From Trichuris trichiura (taxonomy: Eukaryota > Nematoda > Enoplea > Trichinellida > Trichuridae), in assembly GCA_037903355.1 (NCBI GenBank), contig JBAJFE010000004.1, positions 1,550,001 to 1,614,000 on the forward strand: a stretch of DNA of 64,000 bases, in the 5' to 3' direction. The position numbers and the translations under genes are program-made. Shown here piece after piece: positions 10,530 through 22,189 of this stretch. The notes under the pieces were generated by a model. The model saw only the letters and a list, made by a program, of their open reading frames with translations, was not told the DNA's origin and ran no database searches. The first letter of the stretch is position 1. Each line of letters opens with the position of its first letter.

Positions 10530-13500
10530 TAAAGCTGACGTCGTAAAAAGACCAAAGCAAGTAAAGCTTTCTAGTCGTACGCTATCCAGTTTACTAAGTG
10601 TATAAACTTTTTGAAAAAAAGTGATTTCAAATGCAATTATTCAATAGGACTTTGCTTTTAATAAAGGATTGACACAGAAATAGCGAATTGTACTATGTAG
10701 CGACAAACAGGGCCGTCAGGCTAAATTATTTGTATAATGTTGGCCAGAAGTATACTGCGTACCATCCGGAACGGTTAGGGTCACAAGTATTACCAATTTT
10801 GGAATATACAGGCAGTTCCATACATGTTTCCTCTTTTTTTACCACTGTTATTTTTATGGGTATCCGTGGCCGATATTCAACGCATCAGCGGTCCGGCAAG
10901 CGGACAAACCAGCCTTTTTTAGTACACACGTTAAGATAGAAAATGATCACGCCACCCAAAGGCAATCCTCTGAGGGAGCACCCGTTGCGTAGGCATTACA
11001 TTCATCTGTGAACGTCTTACAGTTGCATCAGACCACGCTTCATCTCACAACGTCACATTAAACATCTTATCTGTGATCTCGTGCCAACGCTCAAAGCTTT
11101 TCGATCTTAAAGCATTCTGGATAATGGATCGCCCATCGTATGCACACGCGTGCTTTTCATTTCATCTTCTCCCCACAGTTTTGTTGCCATTTTCTCTGAT
11201 CTACATTAATTACCTTTTAGCATATATATAGTATTATTTTGTAAAAAACTATTCATATCGCGGTTGGAGCATCCGCAAGTTATCAAACATTTAAGCTCTT
11301 CTTTTACGTCGCCCTGAACCAACTTTGCCAAAAACTATCCATCTGAAGGAGATCTCACGTAACCCTGATTATCTGAACCAGGGTATACTATGTAACCAAC
11401 ATTTTTAAACAGAATATAAAATATTTTCTGTATCTTTGACCATTTTTAGTAGGAAAACGGCTGGATACTTGCGGAAAGGGAGCAAGAAATGTCTTCTATA
11501 AAAGTATGGATAAATAAGTCGTGTAGAATAGCAGGACTTAATGAATCCAGAACTCGTTTCAATGTGTAATATGCAAAATAGGACATTAAAAATCAATACG
11601 AGCAAGAGAAGAGTCGACTTGAATCATTAGAAATATTTTGCCGAAGGTGATGAACCTGCTTATAAAGTTCGCTCATGCCTTTAATCGACTACAATCTTAA
11701 TTGTATGAGTGGAATCGCCTAATGCGGCAACCGCTAGTTCGATGATGATTTAATGTGATGCATTTGTGCGTTAACTACCTAAAGTAAGATTTACTTAACG
11801 TTTACCTATTAACAAGGCAATTCCGCAAGAACAGCAAAGGAATATCGATTGAATCTTCAGCCAAAATAGCATTCGTAAATATTATGTAAATATTTCAACA
11901 GCGCGACTTCGCTGTATCAAAATTTCGCTCAAAAGCAACACTGTTTCTGATAAGTACTTTCTTTTTATGGGGGATCATAAACGTTTTCACAAAAAGCAGT
12001 TTAGCAAAAAGAGATATACTTTACCCTGAGGTGCACTGCTTTAGCTCCCCCGGAAGCGTTTTGCAAGATTGAATGGACCTACAAATCAACAGTCCGTAGT
12101 GCATCAGCCATTCTTAGGGCTCACAGACCAGTCTATTTGCTCTCCCTTTAAGTTGCTTGCGCAGAGCTATTAGAAATCGCGCGTAACTTATCATCCGACC
12201 AATACTTTGCGCTTTCGGCGATTTCAGCTCACTTTTATGATCATCACAAATAAGCTACCGTCAATATTAATTTATTATCATACAGAAATTGATTTTTAAA
12301 AATCTTCTATAGCTAACTGACAATTGCATCGAAGGAGTGAGAAAAAGCAGAAACGTATGATCAGGTCTTTGTTAAACTTGAGCGGTTCGACAGTACTCGA
12401 AGGATTTTTTTCCAACCAAAAAGATATATAGCCTAATGGTGTAATTGCTGCTCTACGCAGCAGCCTGGCGTAGAGTAAGTCTGTTTACTTTTCCAACTCT
12501 GCACACTCTCTTGATTAAGTCAAACAAGGACTACCTGGCGCGCTGAAGTAAAAACTGAGATGGTATCTAATTATAATAAAGTATATTCGGAAGTTTTCAT
12601 ATGCATACGCAATTCTTTTGAAAGAATATGAGTTGTAATAATCGTCCGTAGCTTCGTTAGAGAAAAGGAACTAAATGGCGTTTAGCCGCCTTACTTTCAA
12701 GGCAAGAATTTTCCAAGTTTTTTCGTTAGTTCATTCGCATATTCAAAAGCTGTAGATGTTGCAAAACTGCTCAAACCTACCATGTTATATTGGCCGAGAA
12801 GATGACTAGCTTCATTGTGCTTTCATATTTAGAAAGGATACAACTTTAGCAGCTGCATATTATCAGGCATAGTTGTGAATTTTAATGCTTATTCCGTATC
12901 ATACTGCGTTGAAGCAAGGCAGCCATATGCTTTCACCAGCGATTACATATTTTATTACTTTTAACAATAATACAGCACAGACGGATCCACAGAGAATTCT
13001 AAGTCTGCTTGAGCTTTTGCCCTTTCCTATATTTGTTCGATAGTTATCCTTCATGATTTTGCAATCAGTAGTTGTATAAGCGGATGCCTTCCTTAATGAC
13101 GTAACTACCTTAAATAGTCGCTAACGTCATTAGTGATCCGTTCTGACGCAAATTCAAAATTTAGCGCCTGCCTGGAAGTGGCAACAAGTGTTTAGCGTCA
13201 TCATCATTATCATTGCTTAAATTGCCATTCCAGAACACGTACCGCTGCTAAATAAACGAGAAAATTTAGCCTGCGCAGAATAAAAGCCCGGACGATGTAC
13301 TCCTTGGGTCATGTAGTAAATGCAAAGTTTCTCCCGCGATAGCGCCATACTCTCAGATGTACAATTTGTCCTTTTAATGCAATCTGCAATCACTCGCAGT
13401 TCATTTGGCTATTGGTGACGTAATGCCTGGAATTACGAAATGCCAACACCTTCAAGAGTGTTCCTAAGCAAAATGTATTGACCGCAGTATTGCTTCGTTG

Positions 13501-14866
13501 AATAGTTTGAACTTTTCATGAGAGCTTTCCAGTTGAGCAAGTGCTTCAATGAAGCATATGGATCATATTTGCATATTTGACCGGAAGTGTTTGGTCTACT
13601 TAGCTAAAGCCTGAAAAAGTAATCCTGTCAAAAGTGTTCCTTCCCTTAAATGGTCAAAGCAACGATTGTTTATGCTTGAATGATAAGCTATAGGACGAAT
13701 AAACAGGCTGAACTACAATGAAGAGTCATGGTAAAACTTGTAGAACAGAATATATTCAGAGCAGTCGTCTATCCATTATTTTCTTGCTAGCGCCGCTGGC
13801 ATACTGCAGAATAAGCTGCTAGTGTTAACATATAGCAAAAAATGCGGTGTTTTAGTTCTGCCTCGCAGCCATGATGGAGGCTAAGGTACGACAGGATACG
13901 AATTTCTTCGGATGAACAGAAACTTAACCGCTCAACCTACTCATCCTTTAAAAGAATTGTTTTTGCCTTTCTATCCAAAAACGAATTAGGAACAGATCGA
14001 ATCTTTATATGTGGTTATCAGAATGTTCAATAAGGGACATTTTGAGGTGGAAATAATTAAGAAATTATAGCTCACACTACGCAGTTACGCTTATAGGAAA
14101 TTTCCGTCCAACAATAAGCTGAATTATCTAGCAAGTCCAAATGAATAATGTTGTTAAGCACGAATATATGCAGTTAATAAGAGAAGGTTAAAAGCTAATT
14201 CAAACTTCAGAAATTGCCTGTTCAACAGGCACAGAAAAGAGTAAGATGTTACCAAAAAGCTTATACATAAACTACACTTAACGTGGCACTCTACCCGTTT
14301 GCTAACGAACTATATCACGTTAGTAATAGCTAAGCTAGTCATTATCAACTTGCTAAGTGTGCTATTGCATTATTGTAGTTAGCAGTCGTCCGGATAGGCT
14401 ATGAAGTAATCGATTTCCCATGGCATACCACCAGTGCAGCTCATCCATCGTTATTATTCATGGCAGTGGGCGATTTTTTAGAAAAGAAAAGAAAGTCTGC
14501 TAAAAACATACACATCCTCTCTTTTATTGCGGGCTTAAGTCAATAGGTCACGAAATGACTGAACGCATCATGTAACATAATTTCTGCGTGAACAGAAAGT
14601 AATGGATAAGTTCCAGCCTGAATATACCAACGTCAACAGATTCAATGAGCTCATTTAGTGCTTTACCATGAGCTGGACATATGATTCCGTTTCAAAATCC
14701 GCCAACGGATTGTAAAATATGGTGGCGCAGATAATCTTGAGCAAATGCGCTTTCAAAATTGACAGATAAAAGTGATCGATTTTCGATCCCTGGTGCAAGT
14801 CCGTTTTCTTCCATTCAATAAGCCAATCAGTTGGTCCCAAATGAACTAAGCCGAATATGAGTGTGA
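10530..14866. other. Long gene desert
   Basis: About 4.3 kb after the kinase shows only short, stop-interrupted frames on both strands, with no recognisable domain, tandem repeat or RNA structure. It may be intergenic or hold decayed sequence. Nothing further can be supported by reading. Confidence 0.5.
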
Positions 14867-15309
14867 TTGCTTTTTCGATCAGACCTGTTTGAGGCTACCG
14901 CTGGTCTGTCATCGCGAATTGGTCTTAATCGATATAAAAGCATACGTATATTCACATCGCACACTGGCAAATCCGATTCCCAAACAAGGTGCACGGTAAG
15001 TTGCTTGCTTTTATTTTTTTTTCAAAATTCGTCTAGCCGCGGCACCCGTTGCCACCTTTTGCTAAAAGCACATCGTGGCTGAGTGCCATTTTCGCTATGT
15101 ATGGAAAATGGATGATCAAATCAATAGTTACGAAGGCTTCAAGGCCACGAAGTGCCAGTTTTCACGATATGCACATTGTTCGTAATGGTAGTCATTCTAA
15201 AATAATGCATGTGGCGTTACTTAACTATAAATCTAATCTATATAAAATAATTTTCAAAGAAATGAAAACTTCATGTGACGCAATGGCGGCAAACATTCTG
15301 TTCAAATAA
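14867..15309 (+). CDS. Unrecognised two-exon coding candidate
   Basis: Segment 14867-14995 (LFRSDLFEATAGLSSRIGLN...) ends at a textbook donor ACG|GTAAGT. A 41-nt gap ends in the acceptor GTCTAG at 15036, and the same phase continues to a stop at 15307-15309. The second part reads PPFAKSTSWLSAIFAMYGKW followed by SIVTKASRPRSASFHDMHIV. The in-phase joining across consensus sites is the only support. No start codon or family could be assigned; the first exon may begin further upstream. Confidence 0.28.
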
Positions 15310-15914
15310 AACTTCATTTGTTAAAGGTCAAAAAAATGAAAACAAGCGCTGGACTCTTACAAAAGGGCTAGCCGAGTTTTGAATAAAATAGTACACGTTA
15401 GGACGCACATATTATGCAAGTAAAAGTAGTGCTAATCGGCCATTGCACAAATTTTAAACAACATTCAATGGATGACGTAAGTATGCAAATTCCTTCGAAA
15501 GCTATATGGGCTTAGATACAATATGCTCCCTCAATTAAGAGTTGATACCGTCTGTTGCTCTCAAGGAGCCAAAACGCACTTGGAGCTTGGCGTAATGAGA
15601 TAAGAAAATTTCAGCCCTTTTATCAGCTAACTTCCGAAAAAGCCCAAGTTGATGCTTGCGTCAATGACCGGCATGCTCATTTGCTGAGAAATGTGGGCAT
15701 TCATTGAATTTTCATTCCCATGACTAGTGCCAGTCAGCAATTGTTCTTAGCATGATGCAGGCCTACAAGGTGACAAAGGATTTAGTGCTAGCTGTTTTCT
15801 GACAAGAAAAGTGACAATTGTCTAATCTTGATGAACGATGCTTATTCTTCATGAGCGCGGTTTCATTGTTTTTCATTGCTTGCGTTATTTCAGATTAAAT
15901 ACCAGTGAAGCACC
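15310..15914. other. Upstream region of the candidate neuropeptide gene
   Basis: No reading frame of note. Near its end is a good acceptor, GCGTTATTTCAG at about 15894, about 20 nt before the next ATG. This could be a 5' UTR intron end or a spliced-leader addition site. Confidence 0.4.
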
Positions 15915-16712
15915 ATGCGAAGCTTATGGATTGCGCTAGTTGTTATTTATTGTAAGTTTTTAGTCGTTGTTCAAAGCAAATAAGTCTATTCAAATGTCAT
16001 TGTGTTATTTTCAATGCAATGAAAATAACTACAAAGTACGCTATTCATTTTTAACATTAAACCCGCTGTTACCAGCCAGTTTCTTCAGCGGTAGCCTAAT
16101 GCCAAGCATAAGGCTTTAAAGGAATCACAATGGATAGGTATATTCATCGTTCAGGCTTCAGTATTAGTTATTTGGAATATTAACTCGTAATGATTAAATT
16201 TCTAACAATTCGTCTACTTCCTAGCTATTGTAGTAAGCCCAGTTACTACTACCGAAGAAGGAGCGCAATGGATGACAGAACCACCAAGCGGTATGTTGGA
16301 GAGGTGTGAAAAACACGTTCACTTGCTGAACTGTTTTTCAGAAGATGCTATTGGACCCGCTAGCAAGCGTCTAGGAGGTCGAGGCAGGATAAATTTTGGC
16401 TTTTACAAAGAACAGCCTCATTTCCAAGTATTGGACGAATGGATTCCGCGAAGTATGTTGCAGAAAAGACCAGGTGCTCGTTTCATAGGAGCGAGAGCGC
16501 TTGGATGGCCTATGGTTTGGAGAACTATCCGTCCAACCAAGCGAGAGTTGTCTCCCTACGCATATTCAATATACCCTGACACTTTTGACGACGAAGATTA
16601 TGTAAATGGAAACAGTATCAGAGCTGATGCGAAAAGAGCCGGGGGAAGATATATTCCGTGGAATTCAGTGTTGCCGTGGGCCAGAGGCTATCACTTGGCC
16701 CACGATTACTGA
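15915..16712 (+). CDS. Secreted, dibasic-rich protein; candidate neuropeptide-like precursor
   Basis: Exon 1 (15915-15951) encodes MRSLWIALVVIY and joins in phase 1 to exon 2 (16225-16712), completing a signal peptide (about residues 1-20, cleaved near SPVTTTE) and a 174-residue protein. There are no internal membrane spans. After a short segment with two cysteines (ERCEKHVHLLNC), four Lys-Arg pairs at even spacing divide the rest: SKR, QKR, TKR and AKR. Products would begin LGGRGRINFGFY, PGARFIGARALGWPMVW, ELSPYAYSIYPDTF and AGGRYIPWNSVLPWARGY. Such spacing is what prohormone convertases cut. No Gly precedes the KR sites, so amidation is not predicted, and no known NLP/FLP motif is recognised. 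It could instead be another small secreted protein. The splice sites (T|GTAAGT and CTTCCTAG) are good. Confidence 0.65.
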
Positions 16713-17474
16713 AGAATCATTCGCATGCGTAAAACATAGGCTTACATTTAAGCGACGTCCCTTTTGCTCCGACATACCATTACAGCTATTCGCCAACGCA
16801 GTTATTCTTTCTTTTCTTTCTGCTTTATTACCTTTCGAAATCTAAAAATTGTACCAACAGGTATTATAGACTGTTACGGTAGCTTAGCAAGTATTCTACT
16901 CCTTTTCTTATGTCAGCGTTTAAGATCACGCTATTAATACGTCCTTCGAAAGGCATAGCCGATGTTATGGCAAAAGCTGAACATATATGAATGAAATACA
17001 TATACACATTTTTAAAAATATGCTCACGCTAACTTAATGCTGACAATTCGACGGATAATTAGCTATAGAAAATTGTAGCAGTTTTAAAACGCAAACTGTA
17101 GTATTAATATCTGTTGTTCATGCCTGAAGTTAAACACCGTTTGCCGCTATGTAAGCAGAGCGTAAAGAAGCTCTTCGTGAACACGCAAGCAATGTGCAAA
17201 AGTGCAGGAACAGATTTGCGTTCTTTAATGGGCATTTATTATCATCAGTCTTTTTATTTAAGAAGAATAAGACTGTTCATTGCCATAAAAGGCTAACGAA
17301 AGCAACTACTTGGAGACGCGCAATATTAATCAAGCGGTCAGCTTTTGAAACGCAGTGAAAGCCACTGGAAACAATATAGGCCGGCGGCACTTATGAACAG
17401 GATTACTTCCAAGCTGCAACATGCCTATAAAACTACAATCTAATCGAGCGAGAAAAAATTTCGTCACCTTACAG
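16713..17474. other. 3' flank, no gene seen
   Basis: This A+T-rich stretch follows the candidate neuropeptide gene. Only short unsupported frames are present. Confidence 0.4.
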
Positions 17475-17616
17475 CAATCCATCCGAACAGTTCGGTGGTC
17501 TTGGCGCCGGACCTCAGCGAAATGGTTATTCCGTTGCCAGCCGACAAAAGCCAAAGGCACAAGCAAAAGCTGGCGCAGAGAGCATCCTGAAAAATGTGTT
17601 AGCCAGTCATGGACAA
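17475..17616 (+). CDS. Candidate orphan exon
   Basis: A 142-nt segment lies between the acceptor CACCTTACAG and the donor GGACAA|GTAAGG. It encodes NPSEQFGGLGAGPQRNGYSV and ASRQKPKAQAKAGAESILKN in an open frame rich in Gly, Gln and Ala and unlike the surrounding codon noise. Partner exons could not be identified on either side, and reading through the donor reaches a stop about 60 nt later. No family is recognised. The same DNA is open in other frames, so confidence is low. Confidence 0.28.
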
Positions 17617-19173
17617 GTAAGGATGCGCAACGCTTCAGCATTCAGCTGTTTGCCAAATGAATGGAATAAGAAATTATGAAGATAGCTTAAACCGGAAAAC
17701 AAAAGGGAAATTCAAATCAGCACGTTAAAACACAGCTTTTTTTAAAAAGGTGATTTGGTGCCTTATTAGAGCGTGGATTTCAACCTGAAGGAGTAAAGAG
17801 AGTAAATTAGTGCGCTGGCAAATTCTTTGTGATTCAGAAGATGGCTTCAAAGGATGGCAAGTTTAAAATTTGCATAAGGTTTCAAATGACTAACTTTTGG
17901 GGTCAAAATTTCTTGTAATACATCTGTATAATTTCAAGACTGATGCTTAAAGTGACATCTATTTATTGATAGGTAAATCGTATAATTATTCGGCGGTATT
18001 TAGAGCTTTCAGGACCTTCAGATTCCGTCGTCAGCGTATTGAGACCCAAAGGGAGAGGGAGAAGGTTGACAAGATGAGTCACTGCATTGAATAGTCATGG
18101 TTTAAAGTAATTCAGCTTTGTTTAGGTATTCTTGTTTGTTTTGTTTAATTTCTTTTTTTTCCATCAGTTTGCCGTCCCTTTTATTGTAAAAAAGTTTGTG
18201 TTTCCTTACTTTCTCCTTCGTCATCTTTCATTTTATTCTTGAATAATGGATCAAATGAAAAATACTACTTTTTTGAGGAAAAAATTGGCAAGAATAAAGC
18301 TAAAGAAAATAAACTGAACAGAGGGCAATAGAGGTAGTTGTATCCAAAAGAAGAGCAGGAGAAGAAGAGGAAAAAGAATATAGATGACAATAAACAAAAA
18401 AAATAATGACAGATGAAGGAAAAAGCAAGACTAATACGGATGAAGGTAAAAAAATGGAAAGTCAAAATTTCACACTTCATTAAGAAAACAAATGAACCAA
18501 AGAAAAGAAAGAAGTAAGACAAAACAGTACAACAGAAGAATAAAAAGGAAGACTTAAATAACCTGACTTACTTTGAACCATAACATTCAGTACAGTAACT
18601 CGTCTTTTATCTCTTACGTTAATGATGGAACCTGAAGGCTTCGAAAGCTTTAAATATCACCATTTTTGTCATGTGTTACATATCATTAAACGGACGCCAT
18701 CGTAGACATCATTCATGACGGTAAGTTGTTCTTTTTAATTTTCAAATTTAAACTGAAGCGTTTTATCTGCGTAAAGACGTGTGCTGCTAGCACAACGCAC
18801 TTCTCATTAGTATTAACCTTTTCACGATTCTGTCGGTTAAAAACACGGCTTCTTTTGAAATTCTGACAAGCTTCCAAAAGCAAATTAATGCTCCGTTAAA
18901 AAAAGCGAAATGCACTTATCAAGAACTTTTAAATTGACCGAAGCGATCAATTAAAATTAATAAGTTGCATTCAAACTATGAAAAACGGTCTGAGCTAAGT
19001 ATACATCCCCATTGGTACGGCCGTCGCAAGAAGTTATGCTCTCCGCTAAACTTGCTCTCTCTCATCATCGAGCTGTACAGATCTCTTGTGAATTTAAGTA
19101 ATTGAGCAGCGCCATGCAGCATCCTTTCGGACCATGTGTCGCTGTATGAAAATACACATCTTTCCTTACTCGT
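17617..19173. other. Non-coding, low-complexity strand-asymmetric block
   Basis: About 18110-18250 is T-rich on the + strand and about 18260-18550 is almost all A/G (AGGAGAAGAAGAGGAAAAAG and similar). The apparent Phe-rich frame on the minus strand across it is a by-product of this composition. The remainder to 19173 shows no gene. Confidence 0.5.
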
Positions 19174-19574
19174 CTATTGATCAGTAATGGCATTTTTCGT
19201 TTCCCTTCGTCGTAGCGAATGGTGTTCGGAATTCTCTTTGAGTACTTTAAATTTTGACATGTAAACAATAATATTCTGAATGTGCCAACTAAAGTTGAAT
19301 CCCTCCAGAGCATTCCTTGCAATCATCGCTTTCGAAATACGAGCCTGACTTAAGGCACGTTCGGTGTCTGAAGGTAAGAGAAGTTGGAAAAGTGAAAGGA
19401 GTGTCCAAGAAGATTGCGCTGAAAAGTTGCTGCGCATTTCAGAACAAACATGCCAATCTTGTCCAATGAAAGTTTGACAAATAATCTTGCCTGACGCGCA
19501 CCTACCGAACTGGTGAATCACAACATTGAACCAACGCTTAACAGAGAGCTTAGGCGCAAATTCTCGTCGTGCTT
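19174..19574 (-). pseudogene. Coding-like fragment, faint resemblance to DNA ligase IV N-terminal region
   Basis: Reading the minus strand, SVKRWFNVVIHQF ends at the donor TTCG|GTAGGT. After the acceptor CAACTTTTCAG the frame continues SSWTLLSLFQLLLPSDTERA then LSQARISKAMIARNALEGF to a stop at 19176. The spacing of Trp, LLLP and ER resembles the N-terminal helices of eukaryotic DNA ligase IV, but the catalytic Lys motif (KxDG) and all later ligase motifs are absent nearby. It is either a remnant, an unrelated gene part or chance. Treat the name as a hint only. Confidence 0.18.
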
Positions 19575-20245
19575 ATCGTAAGTTGCTGCAGAGATAGTAC
19601 ACATCACAGCCTTTGCTAAAATTAACATTTACTAATACTTTATGCGGCTGCTAATCGAATCTATTTAAATAATACTGTCTTGGCCTCCCCGTTTTAGTGA
19701 GCAATCGTAAGCCCACCACTTGGCAGTATTTAGAACCTCCCTGAGTCGGTAAGTAAAGGTGAGAAATAGCAAGATAAGTGAATATGTGTCTCATCATGTT
19801 GTAAACACTCATAATAACATTACCTTGAAAGCATGCAACACACTATGTGCATGCTGATACTTCTCGGCACTTTCTAGATCCTTATTATAGTTTTAATCGT
19901 GCTTGCGTTAACGAACTCACGAAAATACAATTATCCGCTTATTCACAACTGCTACATTAATATCAAAGATTCAATTTGAACTTATTTACGCTTATGTGAG
20001 CTAATCTGAGCGAAACGTTCCTTGGAGAACCCCAATAATTTTCCATACGCGGAAATAAGGTTATCCGCTATTCTTTCTAGTTACGCGCTATCTTAAATGC
20101 TGACAAAATAGGGAAATTAGTCAGTGTCGACAACAAGGCAGATTTTGAAAAATAAGGGCGTAATTCTAATCTTGAGTTTATAGCTTATCAAATTTACGCT
20201 TATTCTCAAGCTGCATCCGTTCATCACATCCTGAGCGCTACTCAC
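19575..20245. other. Intergenic, no gene seen
   Basis: No supported feature. A splice-like acceptor (TATTTTGTCAG) near 20110 could end the last intron of the membrane gene on the minus strand. The following frame closes after three codons (HLR then stop). Confidence 0.35.
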
Positions 20246-20749
20246 CGCAATGTAGCAATTGCCACGCGATTCTGGACACTTGCTCAAGATTCCAACTTCG
20301 AGCAAAATACCAACAAGAGCGTATAGTAGTGTTAATGATCCAGATCCGATTATGATTGCTACCGTATAGTCGTCTGAATATTCAGCGGAGAGTCCAAGCG
20401 TTACGCAGGCAATTATCTGAAGCAGTACACGATCGAACAGAGGACAAAAGCTATGTATGGTACAAGTGAGTACTGTTAGATTTGAAAAGTACCCCAAAAG
20501 CAAAACTGATTAGTTAATCGTCGCACCAAGGCAAAGCAATGATGCAGACGTAAGTATATGGCCAACTGAAGAAGAGCGGTGAGCTCATATGTTTTCTTGT
20601 TGCCCAAATTAAATTGGTCGCTTGGTGTCATCCTAATTTGGTACGGGTAAAAAGTTAAGCACTGTACTTACAAACATGAGTACTTTCAAGACGACAGCAA
20701 CAATCAGCATTGGATCAAAAGTTTCGAGCTCTTTTCGATTTCTTGGCAT
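20246..20749 (-). CDS. MARVEL-like multi-span membrane protein, partial model
   Basis: Exon 1 starts at the ATG at 20749 (MPRNRKELETFDP) and ends near 20675. Exon 2 (20450-20246) encodes two hydrophobic helices separated by a short acidic loop: RVLLQIIACVTLGLSAEYSD, then YTVAIIIGSGSLTLLYALVG, ending SKCPESRGNCYIA at a GTGAGT donor. This helix-loop-helix start is typical of MARVEL/claudin-fold four-span proteins that organise membrane domains. The exon 1 to exon 2 joint needs an uncommon AT|GTTTGT donor; the better GTAAGT 3 bp downstream breaks the frame. Exons for spans 3 and 4 were not found, so the gene is either incompletely modelled or truncated. Compare the complete-looking relative at 54865-55604. 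Confidence 0.5.
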
Positions 20750-22080
20750 AATTTAAATTTTTGTTTTAATCAAAAAGTAGCAAGAAAATTTGAATTTTCT
20801 TCCACAAACGGACGCAAGCCAAAATGTCGTCTTTGGCAAAGTTTGTGTTGAAACACTGTGGCGGACGTCGGAACTAGCACTAACAAGGCGTTGAATCATT
20901 TGTTGCGGGCCATTAAACACGGACGTTGCCAAGTTTGTCGTAAGCAAACAAAAAAGCATAGCCGTGACTACGTCAAGCTGTCCTATCGCAGCGAAGAAAC
21001 TTGCAAGGGCGCACTTATCGCTTGGAATATCTTTTCTAAGAAACGCGGAACAGTCTGCTCGACGAAGCACTCATCGATTAAACGCTATTGAAAGAAGTGC
21101 TTAACCGTAAAGAAAATGGTACATTAAAATGGACGTAAACTCTTAACCTTCATTCCTCTGTGACCTCGAATTGTTAGCAACTTTATTGATGCTAATGAAG
21201 ATTTAAACCAGCTCTACCCTCCTTGTATAGGATGACAAAATCTTTTTGTTTGAACTAGTAAACAGTTGTTTGTTCCGAAGGACTCACAATAAGACTTTAC
21301 TGACAAAGCAAGTGTCAATGCGCGGTATCGACCTTGATTATCCACAATAGACAAGGAACGAAGAATTGTAATTCTTAGAAACAGAAAATATTACCGCTAC
21401 GATTCTTAATCTTAAAGTTCACATTTTCTAGAAGAAAACTGCTTTCACTTTTTCACTATTTCTCTTTTGTTAGCGACGTTATTCTTTGTGAAAGATTAAG
21501 CACAAGTTGGGCGTAAGGTGTTTTGTCGATTATTCAATTACTGCAAGCTTTCCTTAGTTCACTGTTTCACTAAACCATATTACACTGCTTTTGTTATTTT
21601 TGAAAAAAAACTGCTTATTTCAAATATTTAACTACGCAGCGGTACAGTAAGTTGATCTGACAAGCCTGAAAATCACTACCACTCAGGCCATTCCAACTGG
21701 TCAATTTCCGACAGGTTTTATTTCTTTTATGTTCACTTAGTTCAAATTACATTAAACGAATGAGTACTTGAAGTCCACTTCAAGGAATAAAACTTACAGT
21801 ATTTGAAAACGTAGGCAAAAAGACAAACAACGAAAAGCGTCGACTGTTGGAAATGTTTTTCTTTATCCGAACATTTTCCGTTCAACAGTAGCCTAGATAA
21901 TTGAATGTTACTGTATTTGCCGCTGTAGACAAAAAATGCAACAAAATCCAACGCAAACAGATCTTGTGTCTTAACCGCCCCACTATTTGAGAAATGCAGG
22001 TTCCTTTCTGGCAAGCATGTCCTTAACTTGTTGTTCCTTTACTGGAGAGCATGCCAATAATCTTTGTTTTTCCCTTACTC
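20750..22080. other. Intergenic; ambiguous open frames on both strands
   Basis: Between 20753 and 21091 both strands are open for about 80-105 codons. The + frame is Lys/Arg-rich and the - frame has two hydrophobic stretches. Neither has recognisable motifs or splice sites, so no gene is called. The rest shows nothing. Confidence 0.35.
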
Positions 22081-22175
22081 AAATCTAAGCCAAGACATAA
22101 GCCTTATGTTTAGGCTTAGGCTTAGGTAATGGCAGGATAGGATGGCCGGAAAATTTACAGTACGACCGTGGGGCG
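22081..22175. repeat. Repeat family B copy 1 with TTAGGC units
   Basis: The segment contains TTTAGGCTTAGGCTTAGG (about 22110-22127), opposed by CTAAGCC just upstream, so it can fold back. Its right end, GTAATGGCAGGATAGGATGG and AAATTTACAGTACG, is close to the reverse complement of the left end of the element at 40059-40175. The two are therefore copies of one dispersed repeat rather than a true telomeric remnant, although TTAGGC is the nematode telomere hexamer. Confidence 0.6.
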
Positions 22176-22189
22176 CTAACTGGGATTCA

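Noticed and set aside
18265..18522. Phe-rich minus-strand frame resembling a membrane protein
   Set aside because: It is produced by a purine-rich low-complexity tract; no splice sites or start context.
20858..21091. Basic + strand frame with a CQVC pair
   Set aside because: It starts at a non-ATG codon, no zinc-finger spacing follows, and the opposite strand is equally open.
22105..22130. Interstitial telomere or chromosome-fusion scar
   Set aside because: Fewer than three TTAGGC units, and the flanks match another dispersed copy, so a mobile repeat explains it better.
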